Origin: Myceligenerans crystallogenes
GTDB lineage: Bacteria > Actinomycetota > Actinomycetes > Actinomycetales > Cellulomonadaceae
Reading direction: 5' to 3'
Length of the DNA stretch: 64,000 nt
Assembly: GCF_039529775.1 (NCBI RefSeq)
Contig: NZ_BAAANL010000001.1
Coordinates: forward strand, 248,001 to 312,000
In this document: piece after piece, positions 7,527-17,100 of the stretch
How the letters are laid out: each line of letters begins with the position of its first letter
Numbering within the stretch: the stretch's first letter is position 1
Notes under the pieces: model-generated
What the model was told of the DNA's origin: nothing
Databases searched by the model: none
The model's input: only the letters and a program-made list of their open reading frames with translations
Program-made: the position numbers and the translations under genes

Positions 7527-9038
7527 ATGACGAAGCCTTACACCGGCCGGGAGGTCTGGTTCTTCACCGGGAGCCAGGACCTGTATGGTCCCGAGACGCT
7601 CGAGCAGGTCGCGACGCAGTCGCAGGAGGTCGCCACCGCCCTGGACGCGTCCGGTGACGTGCCGGCGCGCATCGTGTGGAAGCCGGTCCTGAAGGACTCG
7701 GACTCGATCCGCCGCGCGATGCTCGAGGCGAACTCCGACGAGCGCGTGCTGGGCGTGATCACCTGGATGCACACGTTCAGCCCCGCCAAGATGTGGATCC
7801 AGGGCCTGAACGCGCTGACCAAGCCGCTGCTGCACCTGCACACGCAGGCGAACGTCGCGCTGCCGTGGGACACCATCGACTTCGACTTCATGAACCTCAA
7901 CCAGGCCGCGCACGGCGACCGCGAGTATGCCTACCTGGCGACCCGGATCGGCGCGGCGCGCACCACCGTGGTGGGGCACGTGTCGAACCCGGCCGTGACC
8001 GGGCGCGTGGGCACCTGGGTGCGGGCCGCCGCGGGCGCCGCGGCCGTGCGCGGGCTGAAGCTCGCGCGGTTCGGCGACAACATGCGCAACGTCGCGGTCA
8101 CCGAGGGCGACAAGACCGAGGCCGAGCTGGTGTTCGGCGTGTCCGTGAACACCTGGGGCGTGAACGACCTGGTCGCCGCGGTCGACGCGGTGTCCGAGAG
8201 CGACGTGGACGCGCTGGTCGCGGAGTACGAGGAGCTGTACGACGTCGTCGGCGAGCTGCGCAAGGGCGCCGAGCGGCACGAGTCCCTGCGCTACGCCGCG
8301 CGCCAGGAGATCGCCCTGCGCCACTTCCTGGAGGGCCTGGGCGCCAAGGCGTTCACCACCAACTTCGAGGACCTCGGCGGGCTGCGGCAGCTGCCCGGGC
8401 TCGCGGTGCAGCGGCTCATGGCGGACGGCTACGGGTTCGGCGCCGAGGGCGACTGGAAGACGGCGGTCCTGGTGCGGGCCGCGAAGGTGATGGGCCAGGG
8501 CCTGCCCGGCGGCGCCTCGCTCATGGAGGACTACACCTACGACCTCACGCCCGGCGAGGAGCTCATCCTCGGCGCGCACATGCTGGAGATCTGCCCGAGC
8601 CTGACGACGTCGAAGCCGCGCGTGGAGATCCACCCGCTCGGCATCGGCGGCAAGGAGGACCCGGTGCGGATGGTGTTCAACGCCGACGCCGTCTCCGGCG
8701 CCGTCGTCGTCTCGCTCGCCGACATGCGCGACCGGTTCCGGCTCACGGCCAACGTGGTGGACACCGTGGTGCCGCCCGCCGACCTGCCGCACCTGCCCGT
8801 GGCGCGTGCGGTCTGGAAGCCGCGCCCGGCGTTCGACGTGTCGGCCGAGGCGTGGCTGACCGCGGGCGGGGCGCACCACACGGTGATGTCCACGGCCGCC
8901 GGCATCGAGGCGTTCGAGATGTTCGCGCAGATCACCGCCACGGAGCTGCTGGTGATCGACGAGTCGACGACGCGCCGCGGCTTCGCCGACCAGGTCCGCT
9001 TCAACCAGGCCTACTACCGCCTGGCCCGGGGCCTCTGA
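7527..9038 (+). CDS. araA: L-arabinose isomerase
   Basis: This enzyme interconverts L-arabinose and L-ribulose in the cytoplasm, using Mn2+. The 503-residue length matches E. coli AraA (500). Metal ligands align by spacing: Glu307 in GAEGDWKTA, Glu334 in SLMEDYTYDL, His351 in GAHMLEICPS and His450 in GGAHHTVMS. Other signatures are WFFTGSQDLYG at the N-terminus and VEIHPLGIGGKEDPVRM. The ATG is preceded by AAGGAAG at good spacing. A strong terminator follows the stop, closing the araB-araD-araA unit. Confidence 0.97.
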   Translation: MTKPYTGREVWFFTGSQDLYGPETLEQVATQSQEVATALDASGDVPARIVWKPVLKDSDSIRRAMLEANSDERVLGVITWMHTFSPAKMWIQGLNALTKPLLHLHTQANVALPWDTIDFDFMNLNQAAHGDREYAYLATRIGAARTTVVGHVSNPAVTGRVGTWVRAAAGAAAVRGLKLARFGDNMRNVAVTEGDKTEAELVFGVSVNTWGVNDLVAAVDAVSESDVDALVAEYEELYDVVGELRKGAERHESLRYAARQEIALRHFLEGLGAKAFTTNFEDLGGLRQLPGLAVQRLMADGYGFGAEGDWKTAVLVRAAKVMGQGLPGGASLMEDYTYDLTPGEELILGAHMLEICPSLTTSKPRVEIHPLGIGGKEDPVRMVFNADAVSGAVVVSLADMRDRFRLTANVVDTVVPPADLPHLPVARAVWKPRPAFDVSAEAWLTAGGAHHTVMSTAAGIEAFEMFAQITATELLVIDESTTRRGFADQVRFNQAYYRLARGL

Positions 9039-9046
9039 CCCCACCG

Positions 9047-9083
9047 GGAACCCCGGGGTGGCAGTCCGCCACCTCGGGGTTCC
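9047..9083 (+). terminator. terminator after araA
   Basis: A 16-base-pair stem (9047-9062 with 9068-9083, one G-U pair) has a 5-base loop and starts 9 bases after the araA stop. A short T-containing tail (ACCTTTG) follows. It separates araBDA from the transporter operon, which has its own operator. Confidence 0.75.
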
Positions 9084-9136
9084 ACCTTTGCGGCGTTGTT
9101 ACGGGACCGTGACTCGGAGGGCTTCCGCTCGGATAA

Positions 9137-9150
9137 TGTGAGCGCTAACA
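9137..9150 (+). promoter_or_regulatory. lac-like operator and promoter of the first CUT2 transporter operon
   Basis: TGTGAGCGCTAACA is identical to the araB operator. Either GATAAT (9132-9137) with GTGACT 17 bases upstream (9109-9114), or the internal TAACAT (9146-9151), can serve as the -10 box. In both readings the repressor would sit on the start of transcription. Confidence 0.75.
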
Positions 9151-9225
9151 TCGATCGGGCGGGCAAGTGCCCGCCCAGTGCACCATCCCCCGGTCGAGGC
9201 CGTCCGGGGTGCTCAAGGAGGAGAC

Positions 9226-10224
9226 ATGGCACGACACTCGATCGCCCGCACCGGGCTCGCCGCGCTCTCGGCGGCGGCACTTCTCACGCTCACCGCGTGC
9301 AGCTCCGAGCCGCCGGCCGCGGAGGGTGGCGAGGCCGCAGGCGGTGGTGACGAGCTGATCAGCGTCGGCTTCTCGCAGGTCGGCGCCGAATCCGGCTGGC
9401 GTGCGGCGAACACCAAGTCCATCCAGGACACCATTACGGAGGAGAACGGCTTCGAGCTGAGCTTCTCCGACGCCCAGCAGAAGCAGGAGAACCAGATCTC
9501 CGCGCTGCGCAACTACATCGCGCAGGGCGTCGACGTGCTGGCCTTCTCCCCGGTCGTCGAGACCGGCTGGGACGCCGTGCTCGAGGAGGCCAAGGCCGCG
9601 AACATCCCCGTCGTCCTGACGGACCGCGCCGTGGAGACCGAGGTCGAGGACGCCTACGTGTCCTTCATCGGCTCGGACTTCGTCAAGGAAGGCGAGATGG
9701 CCGGCGAGTGGGCCGCCGAGGAGTACGACGGCGAGGGCTACAAGGTCGTGGAGCTGCAGGGCACCACAGGCTCGGCCCCGGCCATCGACCGCAAGGAGGG
9801 CTTCGCGTCCGCCATCGAGGGCACCGACCTGGAGATCATCGACTCCCAGACCGGTGACTTCACGCGGGACGGCGGCAAGAAGGTCATGGAGGGCTTCCTG
9901 ACCGCGCACGACGACATCGACGTCGTCTTCGCCCACAACGACGACATGGGCCTGGGCGCCATCGAGGCCATCGAGGCCGCGGGCAAGACGCCGGGCGAGG
10001 ACATCAAGATCATCACGATCGACGCCGTCAAGGACGGCATGCAGGCCCTCGCCGACGGCAAGATCAACTACATCGTCGAGTGCAACCCGCTGCTCGGCCC
10101 GGACCTGGCCGAGGTCATCAAGGCGACCGTGGCCGGCGAGCCGGTCGAGGAGCGCATCGTCGTCAAGGACGAGGCGTTCGACCAGGAGGCCGCCGTGGCC
10201 GCCCTTCCGGACCGCCAGTACTGA
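9226..10224 (+). CDS. CUT2 sugar-binding lipoprotein (YtfQ-like)
   Basis: This is a surface-anchored receptor for a monosaccharide importer. The 332-residue precursor has a lipoprotein signal ending LTAC, with the lipidated Cys25, followed by a linker rich in Glu, Ala and Gly. The mature part has the periplasmic-binding-protein type I fold of the YtfQ/galactofuranose-binding group: VGFSQVGAESGWRAAN, NYIAQGVDVLAFSPV, DVVFAHNDDMGLGAIEAI. ATG 9226 was chosen because AAGGAGGAG precedes it and the signal peptide starts there. Position behind araBDA and a shared operator point to L-arabinose, probably in furanose form. Substrate is inference. Confidence 0.9.
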   Translation: MARHSIARTGLAALSAAALLTLTACSSEPPAAEGGEAAGGGDELISVGFSQVGAESGWRAANTKSIQDTITEENGFELSFSDAQQKQENQISALRNYIAQGVDVLAFSPVVETGWDAVLEEAKAANIPVVLTDRAVETEVEDAYVSFIGSDFVKEGEMAGEWAAEEYDGEGYKVVELQGTTGSAPAIDRKEGFASAIEGTDLEIIDSQTGDFTRDGGKKVMEGFLTAHDDIDVVFAHNDDMGLGAIEAIEAAGKTPGEDIKIITIDAVKDGMQALADGKINYIVECNPLLGPDLAEVIKATVAGEPVEERIVVKDEAFDQEAAVAALPDRQY

Positions 10225-10234
10225 TCCGGTGATC

Positions 10235-10275
10235 GCGGGCCCGGCGCCCTGGCCCACGCCAGGGCGCCGGCCCGC
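10235..10275 (+). terminator. intra-operon hairpin between binding-protein and ATPase genes
   Basis: GC-rich arms at 10235-10253 and 10258-10275 pair with one bulge around a CCAC loop. No T tract follows. Such hairpins downstream of binding-protein genes usually stabilise the upstream mRNA or attenuate read-through, so the receptor is made in excess. The second CUT2 operon has one in the same place (27346-27386). Confidence 0.6.
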
Positions 10276-10294
10276 GGAACGCGAAAGGTTCAAC

Positions 10295-11815
10295 GTGACG
10301 ACGCAACCAGTCGTGGAGCTCACCGGGATCACGGTCGAGTTCCCGCCGGTCACCGCGCTCGCCGGGGTGGACTTCCGGTTGTTCCCCGGGGAGATCCACG
10401 CCCTCATGGGCGAGAACGGGGCGGGCAAGTCCACGCTCATCAAGGCCCTGACCGGCGTCTACCAGACGGCCGCAGGCACCATCACCGTCGACGGCGCCGA
10501 GCAGAGCTTCACCGGCCCGGGCGACGCCCGCGCCCACGGCATCAGCACCGTGTTCCAGGAGGTCAACCTCTGCGGGAACCTCACGGTCGCGGAGAACATC
10601 ATGCTCGGCGCCGCCGAGCCCCGCTTCCTCGGCGCCCTGCACTGGCGCCGCATGCGCAAGCTCGCCGCCGCGCACCTCGAGCGCATGGGCCTGGACATCG
10701 ACCCGGGCTCGAGCCTCGACTCGCACTCCCTGGCCGTGCAGCAGCTCGTGGCGATCTGCCGCGCCACCGTCGGCGACTGCAAGGTGCTCATCCTCGACGA
10801 GCCCACCTCCAGCCTCGACGCCGACGAGGTCGCGAGCCTGTTCGCCGTCATGCGCAAGCTGCGCGACGACGGCGTGGCCATCCTCTTCGTGTCGCACTTC
10901 CTCGACCAGGTCTACGAGGTCTCGGACCGCATGACCGTGCTGCGCAACGGCGGCCTGGTCGGCGAGTGGTTCACCAGGGACCTCCCGGCCGGCGAGCTCG
11001 TCCCGCACATGATCGGCCGGTCGGCCGAGCTGCTGGAGACGGTCGAGCGCGTGCACGACGCCGCGGCGCCGTCCGCGAGCGGCACGCCCCGGCTGCAGGC
11101 CCTGGGCCTGGGCCGCAAGGGCTCCATCCAGCCCTACGACCTCGACGTGTACCCCGGCGAGGTGGTCGGCCTGGCCGGCCTGCTCGGCTCGGGCCGCTCG
11201 GAGCTGGCGCGCCTGCTGACGGGCGCGGACCGCGCGGACTCCGGCACGACGAGCGTCGAGGGCAAGCAGGTCCGGCTCACCACCCCGCGCGCCGGGCTGG
11301 CGAACGGTATCGCGTTCACGTCGGAGGACCGCAAGGGGGAGGGCGTCGTCGGCGGCCTCACCGTGCGGGAGAACATCGTGCTGGCCCTGCAGGCCGAGCG
11401 CGGCTGGGTGCGCCCGCTGCCGCGCAAGCAGGTCGACGAGATCGTGGACAAGTACATCGAGCAGCTCGGCATCCGCCCCGCGAACCCGGATGCGCTCATG
11501 CGCAACCTGTCCGGCGGCAACCAGCAGAAGGTGCTGCTGGCCCGCTGGCTCGCCACGGCGCCCCGGCTGCTGGTCCTGGACGAGCCGACGCGCGGCATCG
11601 ACGTCGGCGCCAAGGCCGAGATCCAGAAGGTGGTCGCGGACCTCGGCCGCGACGGCATGTCGGTCGTCTTCATCTCCTCGGAGCTCGAGGAGGTGCTGCG
11701 ACTCAGCCACCGCATCGCGGTGCTGCGCGACCGCAAGGTCGTGGCGACCCTCGACGCCGAGGGCACGACGAGCGACCAGGTCGTCGCACTGATCGCGGGA
11801 GGTGAGCCGTCATGA
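10295..11815 (+). CDS. CUT2 sugar transporter ATPase (YtfR-like)
   Basis: This 506-residue protein has two fused ATP-binding domains and energises the monosaccharide importer at the inner face of the membrane. Domain one has Walker A GENGAGKST (39-47) and LILDEPTSSLD, but its ABC signature is degenerate (SLAVQQL). Domain two has a degenerate P-loop region (GLLGSGRSEL), a clear signature LSGGNQQK (about 405) and LLVLDEPTRGIDVGAKAE. This asymmetry is normal for RbsA/AraG/YtfR proteins. The GTG at 10295 has GAAAGG upstream. It overlaps the permease gene by ATGA. Confidence 0.93.
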   Translation: MTTQPVVELTGITVEFPPVTALAGVDFRLFPGEIHALMGENGAGKSTLIKALTGVYQTAAGTITVDGAEQSFTGPGDARAHGISTVFQEVNLCGNLTVAENIMLGAAEPRFLGALHWRRMRKLAAAHLERMGLDIDPGSSLDSHSLAVQQLVAICRATVGDCKVLILDEPTSSLDADEVASLFAVMRKLRDDGVAILFVSHFLDQVYEVSDRMTVLRNGGLVGEWFTRDLPAGELVPHMIGRSAELLETVERVHDAAAPSASGTPRLQALGLGRKGSIQPYDLDVYPGEVVGLAGLLGSGRSELARLLTGADRADSGTTSVEGKQVRLTTPRAGLANGIAFTSEDRKGEGVVGGLTVRENIVLALQAERGWVRPLPRKQVDEIVDKYIEQLGIRPANPDALMRNLSGGNQQKVLLARWLATAPRLLVLDEPTRGIDVGAKAEIQKVVADLGRDGMSVVFISSELEEVLRLSHRIAVLRDRKVVATLDAEGTTSDQVVALIAGGEPS

Positions 11816-12939
11816 GACAGGCTGTCAGACATCATCTGTTCTGGCCGGTCGTGGCCCTCGTCGCGCTCGTCGTGGCGAACACGGTCGCCCGGCCGTCGTT
11901 CCTCGCGGTGTCGTTCGCGGACGGCCACCTGTTCGGCGCGCCGGTCGACATCCTGCGCGCCGCCGCCCCGCTGCTGCTCATCGCGCTCGGCATGACCCTG
12001 GTCATCGCCACGCGCGGCATCGACCTGTCGGTCGGCGCGGTCGTGGCGGTCTCCGGCGCCGTCGCGCTGGAGTACATCAGCACCAGCGCGAACCCGGAGA
12101 GCCCCGGGACCGTGTTCGCCGCGGTCGCGATCGCGCTCGTCCTCTCGCTGGTCCTCGGGCTGTGGAACGGGTTCCTCGTGACGGTGCTCGGCATCCAGCC
12201 GATCATCGCGACGCTGATCCTCATGACCGCGGGCCGCGGCGTCGCGATGCTGATCACCGGCGGGTTCATCACCACCGTGAACAGCGCCCCCTACAAGGGC
12301 CTGAACTCCGGGTACCTCCTGGGGCTGCCCGCGGCGGTGTGGATCTCGGTCGCGATCTTCGCCCTCGTGGCGGTCGCCGTGCGCCGCACGGCGCTCGGCA
12401 TGCTGCTGGAGGCCACGGGCATCAACCCGGCCGCGAGCCGCCTCGCCGGCGTCCGGTCCCGCACGATCACCTGGACCGTCTACACCGCCTGCGGCCTGCT
12501 CGCGGGCCTCGCCGGCATCCTGGTCAGCGCCGACACGATGGCCGCCGACGCCAACAACGCCGGCATCTTCGTCGAGCTCGACGCGATCCTCGCGGTCGTG
12601 ATCGGCGGCACGGCGCTCAGCGGCGGCAAGTTCAACCTGTCCGGCACGTTCGTGGGCGTGCTCGTCATCGCCACGCTCGACCGCACGGTCACGGTGCTCG
12701 GCATCTCGCCGCACGTCACGCCGCTGTTCATGGCCCTGGTCGTGGTGGTCGTGACGCTGCTGCAGTCCCCGCGCGTCCGCGAGCGGTTCGCCGTCGCGGC
12801 GCTCCGCCGCCGCACGGGCACGGCGACCCCGGTCGTGGTGCCCGACGACGGCGCCGCGGCACCGGTCCCGGTGCCCGCCGACGCCGCGCCGTCGTCGTCC
12901 GACGAGAACCTGCCCGACGAGAAGGAGGTCGTGCGATGA
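11812..12939 (+). CDS. CUT2 sugar transporter permease (YtfT-like)
   Basis: The 375-residue permease has about 9-10 membrane helices of the branched-chain/ribose type. It carries family motifs LLLIALGMTLVIATRGIDLSVGAV (about 45-68) and AVVIGGTALSGGKFNLSGTFVG (about 262). A soluble Pro/Ala/Asp-rich C-terminal tail of about 45 residues is longer than usual. The start overlaps the ATPase stop, and the stop overlaps the next permease start, so the three subunits are coupled. With the YjfF-like partner it should form a heterodimeric channel. Confidence 0.9.
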   Translation: MRQAVRHHLFWPVVALVALVVANTVARPSFLAVSFADGHLFGAPVDILRAAAPLLLIALGMTLVIATRGIDLSVGAVVAVSGAVALEYISTSANPESPGTVFAAVAIALVLSLVLGLWNGFLVTVLGIQPIIATLILMTAGRGVAMLITGGFITTVNSAPYKGLNSGYLLGLPAAVWISVAIFALVAVAVRRTALGMLLEATGINPAASRLAGVRSRTITWTVYTACGLLAGLAGILVSADTMAADANNAGIFVELDAILAVVIGGTALSGGKFNLSGTFVGVLVIATLDRTVTVLGISPHVTPLFMALVVVVVTLLQSPRVRERFAVAALRRRTGTATPVVVPDDGAAAPVPVPADAAPSSSDENLPDEKEVVR

Positions 12940-13931
12940 CCGCGACGACAGCCGGGACGGTCGCCCGCAGGGCGCCGTCGTTCCGCCTCGACCGGCGGTA
13001 CCTGCCCGTCGCGGGCACGTTCGTGGTGCTCGCGCTGATGCTGGTCATCGGCGGGACGCGGCACGAGAACTTCCTGACCCCGACGGTCTTCTCCAACCTG
13101 TTCATCAACAACGCGCACCTGATCGCGCTGGCCGTGGGCATGACGTTCGTCATCCTCACCGGCGGGATCGACCTGTCGGTCGGTTCGGTGCTGGCCTTGT
13201 CCACGGTGATCATCGCGTCGCTGCTGCAGGCCGGGCTGCCCACCGGCGTGGTGCTCGTGGTGGCCGTGCTGGCCGGGGCGCTGATCGGGCTGGCGCACGG
13301 CGTGATGATCCAGGGCTTCGGCGTGCAACCGTTCGTGGCCACGCTCGCGGGGATGTTCTTCGCGCGCGGGCTGTGCTTCGTCATCGCGCCCGAGTCGATC
13401 TCGATCGGCGACGCCTCGTTCAAGGCGATCGCGGGCTGGGACTCCTGGATCGGGTACTTCCGGGTGACGATGGCCGTCGTGATCGCGCTGGTCGTGGCCG
13501 GGATCGCGTTCGTGGTGCTGCACTACACGCGGTTCGGGCGCACGGTCTACGCGGTGGGCGGCGGCGAGCAGTCGGCGCTCCTGATGGGCCTGCCGGTGGC
13601 GCGCACGAAGGTGCTCGTCTACGTGGTGAGCGGGACGTGCGCGGCGCTGGGCGGCGTGCTGTTCGCGATGTTCAGCAGCTCCGGGTACGCGCTGAGCGGC
13701 GTGGCCATGGAGCTCGACGCGATCGCCGCGGTGGTCATCGGCGGCACGCTGCTGACCGGCGGTACCGGCTTCGTGCTCGGTTCGGTGCTCGGCGTGCTGA
13801 CGCTGGGCGCGATCCAGACCATCATCCAGTTCGAGGGCAACCTGAGCTCCTGGTGGACCAAGATCGTGATCGGCGTCCTGCTGCTCGTCTTCGTCGTGCT
13901 CCAGCGGGTGCTGACCCTCCGCAAGACGTAA
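12936..13931 (+). CDS. yjfF: CUT2 sugar transporter permease (YjfF-like)
   Basis: This is the second permease of the importer, 331 residues with about nine membrane helices. Diagnostic stretches are LIALAVGMTFVILTGGIDLSVGSV (about 55-78) and IAAVVIGGTLLTGGTGFVLGSVLG (about 265). Having two different permeases with one double ATPase matches the E. coli YtfQRT-YjfF galactofuranose system. ATG 12936 overlaps the upstream TGA and has GAAGGAGG nearby. A terminator follows the stop. Confidence 0.9.
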   Translation: MTATTAGTVARRAPSFRLDRRYLPVAGTFVVLALMLVIGGTRHENFLTPTVFSNLFINNAHLIALAVGMTFVILTGGIDLSVGSVLALSTVIIASLLQAGLPTGVVLVVAVLAGALIGLAHGVMIQGFGVQPFVATLAGMFFARGLCFVIAPESISIGDASFKAIAGWDSWIGYFRVTMAVVIALVVAGIAFVVLHYTRFGRTVYAVGGGEQSALLMGLPVARTKVLVYVVSGTCAALGGVLFAMFSSSGYALSGVAMELDAIAAVVIGGTLLTGGTGFVLGSVLGVLTLGAIQTIIQFEGNLSSWWTKIVIGVLLLVFVVLQRVLTLRKT

Positions 13932-13948
13932 CCGCAACCCCAGTACCC

Positions 13949-13992
13949 CGGGCCGCCGGCCGCTACTCCCTCCCGGGTCGGCCGGCGGCCCG
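13949..13992 (+). terminator. terminator after the first CUT2 operon
   Basis: A 14-base-pair GC-rich stem (13949-13962 with 13979-13992) has a 16-base loop and begins 18 bases after the yjfF stop. There is no long T run, as is common in actinobacteria. Confidence 0.65.
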
Positions 13993-14030
13993 GTACCAAC
14001 AACCGCGGCACCTCACGGCGTGACGCATGG

Positions 14031-14044
14031 TGTTAACGCTCACA
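14031..14044 (-). promoter_or_regulatory. lac-like operator before the GH43-GH51 gene
   Basis: TGTTAACGCTCACA is the reverse complement of TGTGAGCGTTAACA, found at 26091. It lies 93 bases upstream of the ATG of the secreted arabinan-degrading enzyme, so this gene should respond to the same repressor as araB. Confidence 0.7.
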
Positions 14045-14100
14045 TCGCAGCGCCGCCCCCCGGCGCCGCGAACGAACGACAACCGCATATCGCTGATCTT

Positions 14101-14112
14101 TACAACGATGTG
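14101..14112. promoter_or_regulatory. second-motif operator (TACAACGATGTG)
   Basis: This site has the CAACGATG core and is one base short of the perfect palindromic form TACAACGATGTA at 23317. It lies 24 bases upstream of the start codon, likely in or near the promoter. Confidence 0.55.
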
Positions 14113-14129
14113 AGGACATGGAAGGGGAG

Positions 14130-14141
14130 TACATCGATGTA
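14130..14141. promoter_or_regulatory. second-motif operator overlapping the start codon (TACATCGATGTA)
   Basis: This perfect 12-base palindrome begins right after the ribosome binding site AAGGGGAG (14122-14129) and contains the ATG at 14137. A repressor bound here would block elongation as a roadblock rather than compete with polymerase. A chance palindrome is possible, but it matches the motif of five other sites in the region. Confidence 0.55.
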
Positions 14142-17100
14142 TGACCACACCTTCGGGCGATCCCGGCGGGTACTGCTCGCCGGCGCTCTGGCGCTGGGGC
14201 TCGCAGCCCCGGCCGCGGCCGCGACGGCCGATGCGGCGGCCGCCGCCGATCCGGGAGGGACGACGACGTCGTCCGGCTCCACCACCAGCACTACCACCGC
14301 CGCCGGCGCCGAGTACGCCGGCTACTTCTTCCCGTACTTCACCGGCGAGTCCACGGCCGACGGCGAGAAGATCTCGTTCGCGGTCAGCAACGGCCCGGAC
14401 CCCCTGGACTGGACCACGCTGAACGGCGACCGGCCCGTGCTCGCCAGCGAGCTCGGGACTCAGGGCCTGCGCGACCCGTTCGTCATGCGCAAGGCCGACG
14501 GCTCCGGGTTCGTCATGCTCGCCACCGACCTCAAGATCGCGGGCGGCGGCAACTTCGGCGACGCCCAGGAGACCGGCAGCCGGTCGATCATGATCTGGGA
14601 GTCGCCGGACCTGGTGAACTGGTCCGAGCAGCGCGAGGTCGTGCTCGCCCCCGAGAACGCCGGGAACCTGTGGGCGCCGGAGGCGTACTACGACGAGGCG
14701 TCGGGCGAGTACCTCGTGTACTGGGCCTCCGCCCTCTACCCGGCCGACCTGCCGCCCGCCGAGCGCGACATCGCCGACTCCTATCAGCGCATGCTGTACG
14801 CGACCACTACCGACTTCGAGACGTTCTCGGAGCCGAAGCCCTGGATCGACCAGAAGCGCGGCGACGGCCGGGGCATGATCGACTCGACCGTGGCCGAGGA
14901 GGACGGCGTCTTCCACCGGTTCACCAAGGACGAGGCGGACTTCACCGTCCGCCAGGAGTCCTCGGCGGACCTGCGGCGCACCCAGGGCGTGACCGAGGGG
15001 GACGGCTGGAATCTCGTCGCGGAGCGCGTCGGGGCGGGCCAGCCGAACCCGTGGGGCGGCACGTTCCAGCAGGGTGAGGGCGCCACCGTGTTCCCGTCCC
15101 TGACGGACGAGCGCTGGTACATGATGATCGACCAGCCGTCGTACCACGGCGGCCAGGGCTACCTGCTCTTCGAGTCGGACAGCCTGGCGAGCGGCGAGTG
15201 GCGGTCCAACCTGGACGCCGAGCTCCCCGCGAGCCCGCGCCACGGCAGCGTCATCCCGGTCACCGAGGCCGAGCGGCAGGCCCTGCTCGCGGCGTACCCG
15301 GCGGCGGAGCCCGCGGTGCAGCAGCACACCCTCACGATCGACGCGGACGCCCCGCGCACCGAGATGAGCGACGAGCTGTACGGCATCTTCTACGAGGACA
15401 TCAACTACGCGGCCGACGGCGGCCTGTACGCCGAGCTGGTCCGCAACCGGTCCTTCGAGTTCGCCGCGGCGGACAACGCGAGCTTCACGGGGATGACGGG
15501 CTGGGACGTCGTGCAGCGGGGCGGATCCGGCACGGCCGCCGTCGTCGGCGACGACCGCACCGGCTGGCTCAACGACTCCAACCGCGCCTACCTGAGGATC
15601 GACGCGAACGGTCCCGGCGTGGGCGTGTCCAACTCGAGCTACAACGAGGGCGTCGCCCTCGAGAAGAACGCGAAGTACGACTTCTCGGTGTTCGCCCGGA
15701 CGGCGCGCGGCCAGCGGCTGACCGTCGGCCTGGAGTCGGCCGACGGCGCGACGACGTACGCGCGCACCACGGTCAACGTGGCGGGCGACGACACCTGGAA
15801 GAAGCTGCGCGCCAAGCTCACGTCGAACGCCACGGTGAACGACGCGCGCCTGGTCGTGACCACCGGCAAGGCCGGGACGGTGCGCCTGGACATGGTCTCG
15901 CTCTTCCCGCGCGACACCTGGGTGGGGCCGGTCAACGGGAGGTCCCCGCTGCGCAAGGACCTCGCCGAGAAGGTCGCCGAGCTCGAGCCGAGCTTCCTGC
16001 GGTTCCCGGGCGGCTGCGTCACGAACGTGGGCACGTTCGACACGTACCTGGAGTCCGACGGCGCCGACCGCCGCCGGACGTACCAGTGGAAGGAGACCAT
16101 CGGGCCGGTCGAGGAGCGGCCCGCCAACTGGAACTTCTGGGGCTACAACCAGTCGTACGGCATCGGGTACCTCGAGTACTTCGAGTTCGCCGAGGACCTG
16201 GGCGCCACGCCGCTGCCCGTGCTGTCGGTGGGCGCCAACGGCTGCGGTTCGCGCATCCCCGAGATGACCGACGACGCCCGCATCGACCGCTGGGTGCAGG
16301 ACACGGTGGACCTCATCGAGTTCGCGAACGGGCCGGTGGACTCCGAGTGGGGCGCGCGGCGCGCGGCGCTCGGCCACCCCGAGCCGTTCGGCCTGAGGTA
16401 CATCGGGCTCGGCAACGAGGAGAACACCCGCACGTTCGAGGCCAACTTCCCGCGGTTCCGCGACGCGATCGAGGCGAGGTACCCGGACGTCACGGTGATC
16501 TCGAACTCCGGCCCGGACGACACCGGCGCCCGTTTCGACGAGCTCTGGGAGTTCAACCGGCAGCAGGACGTGGCCATGGTCGACGAGCACTACTACAACG
16601 ACCCGGCCTGGTTCCTCGCGAACAACGACCGCTACGACTCGTACGACCGCAACGGCCCGGACGTGTTCCTCGGTGAGTACGCCTCGCGCGGCAACACCTG
16701 GGGCAACGCGCTGGCCGAGGCCTCCTACATGACGGGTCTGGAGCGCAACGCCGATCTGGTGAAGCTGGCCAGCTACGCGCCGATGTTCGCCAACGAGGAC
16801 TACGTGCAGTGGTCCCCGGACATGATGTGGTTCGACAACGACCAGTCGTGGGGGTCGACGTCGTACTACACGCAGCGGATGTTCATGACGAACACGGGCG
16901 ACGAGGTCGTCCCGTCCCGGCACACCGGCCCCGAGGCATCGGCGCCGGGCCTGTCCGGCGGGGTGTTCCTGTCGACGTGGCTCACGTCGGCGGCGTACGA
17001 CGACGTCACGGTGACCGACAACGCGTCCGGTGAGGTGCTGTACTCGGACGACTTCTCGGCCGGGGCGACCTGGGACGCCATCCGCGGCTCGTGGGCCGTG

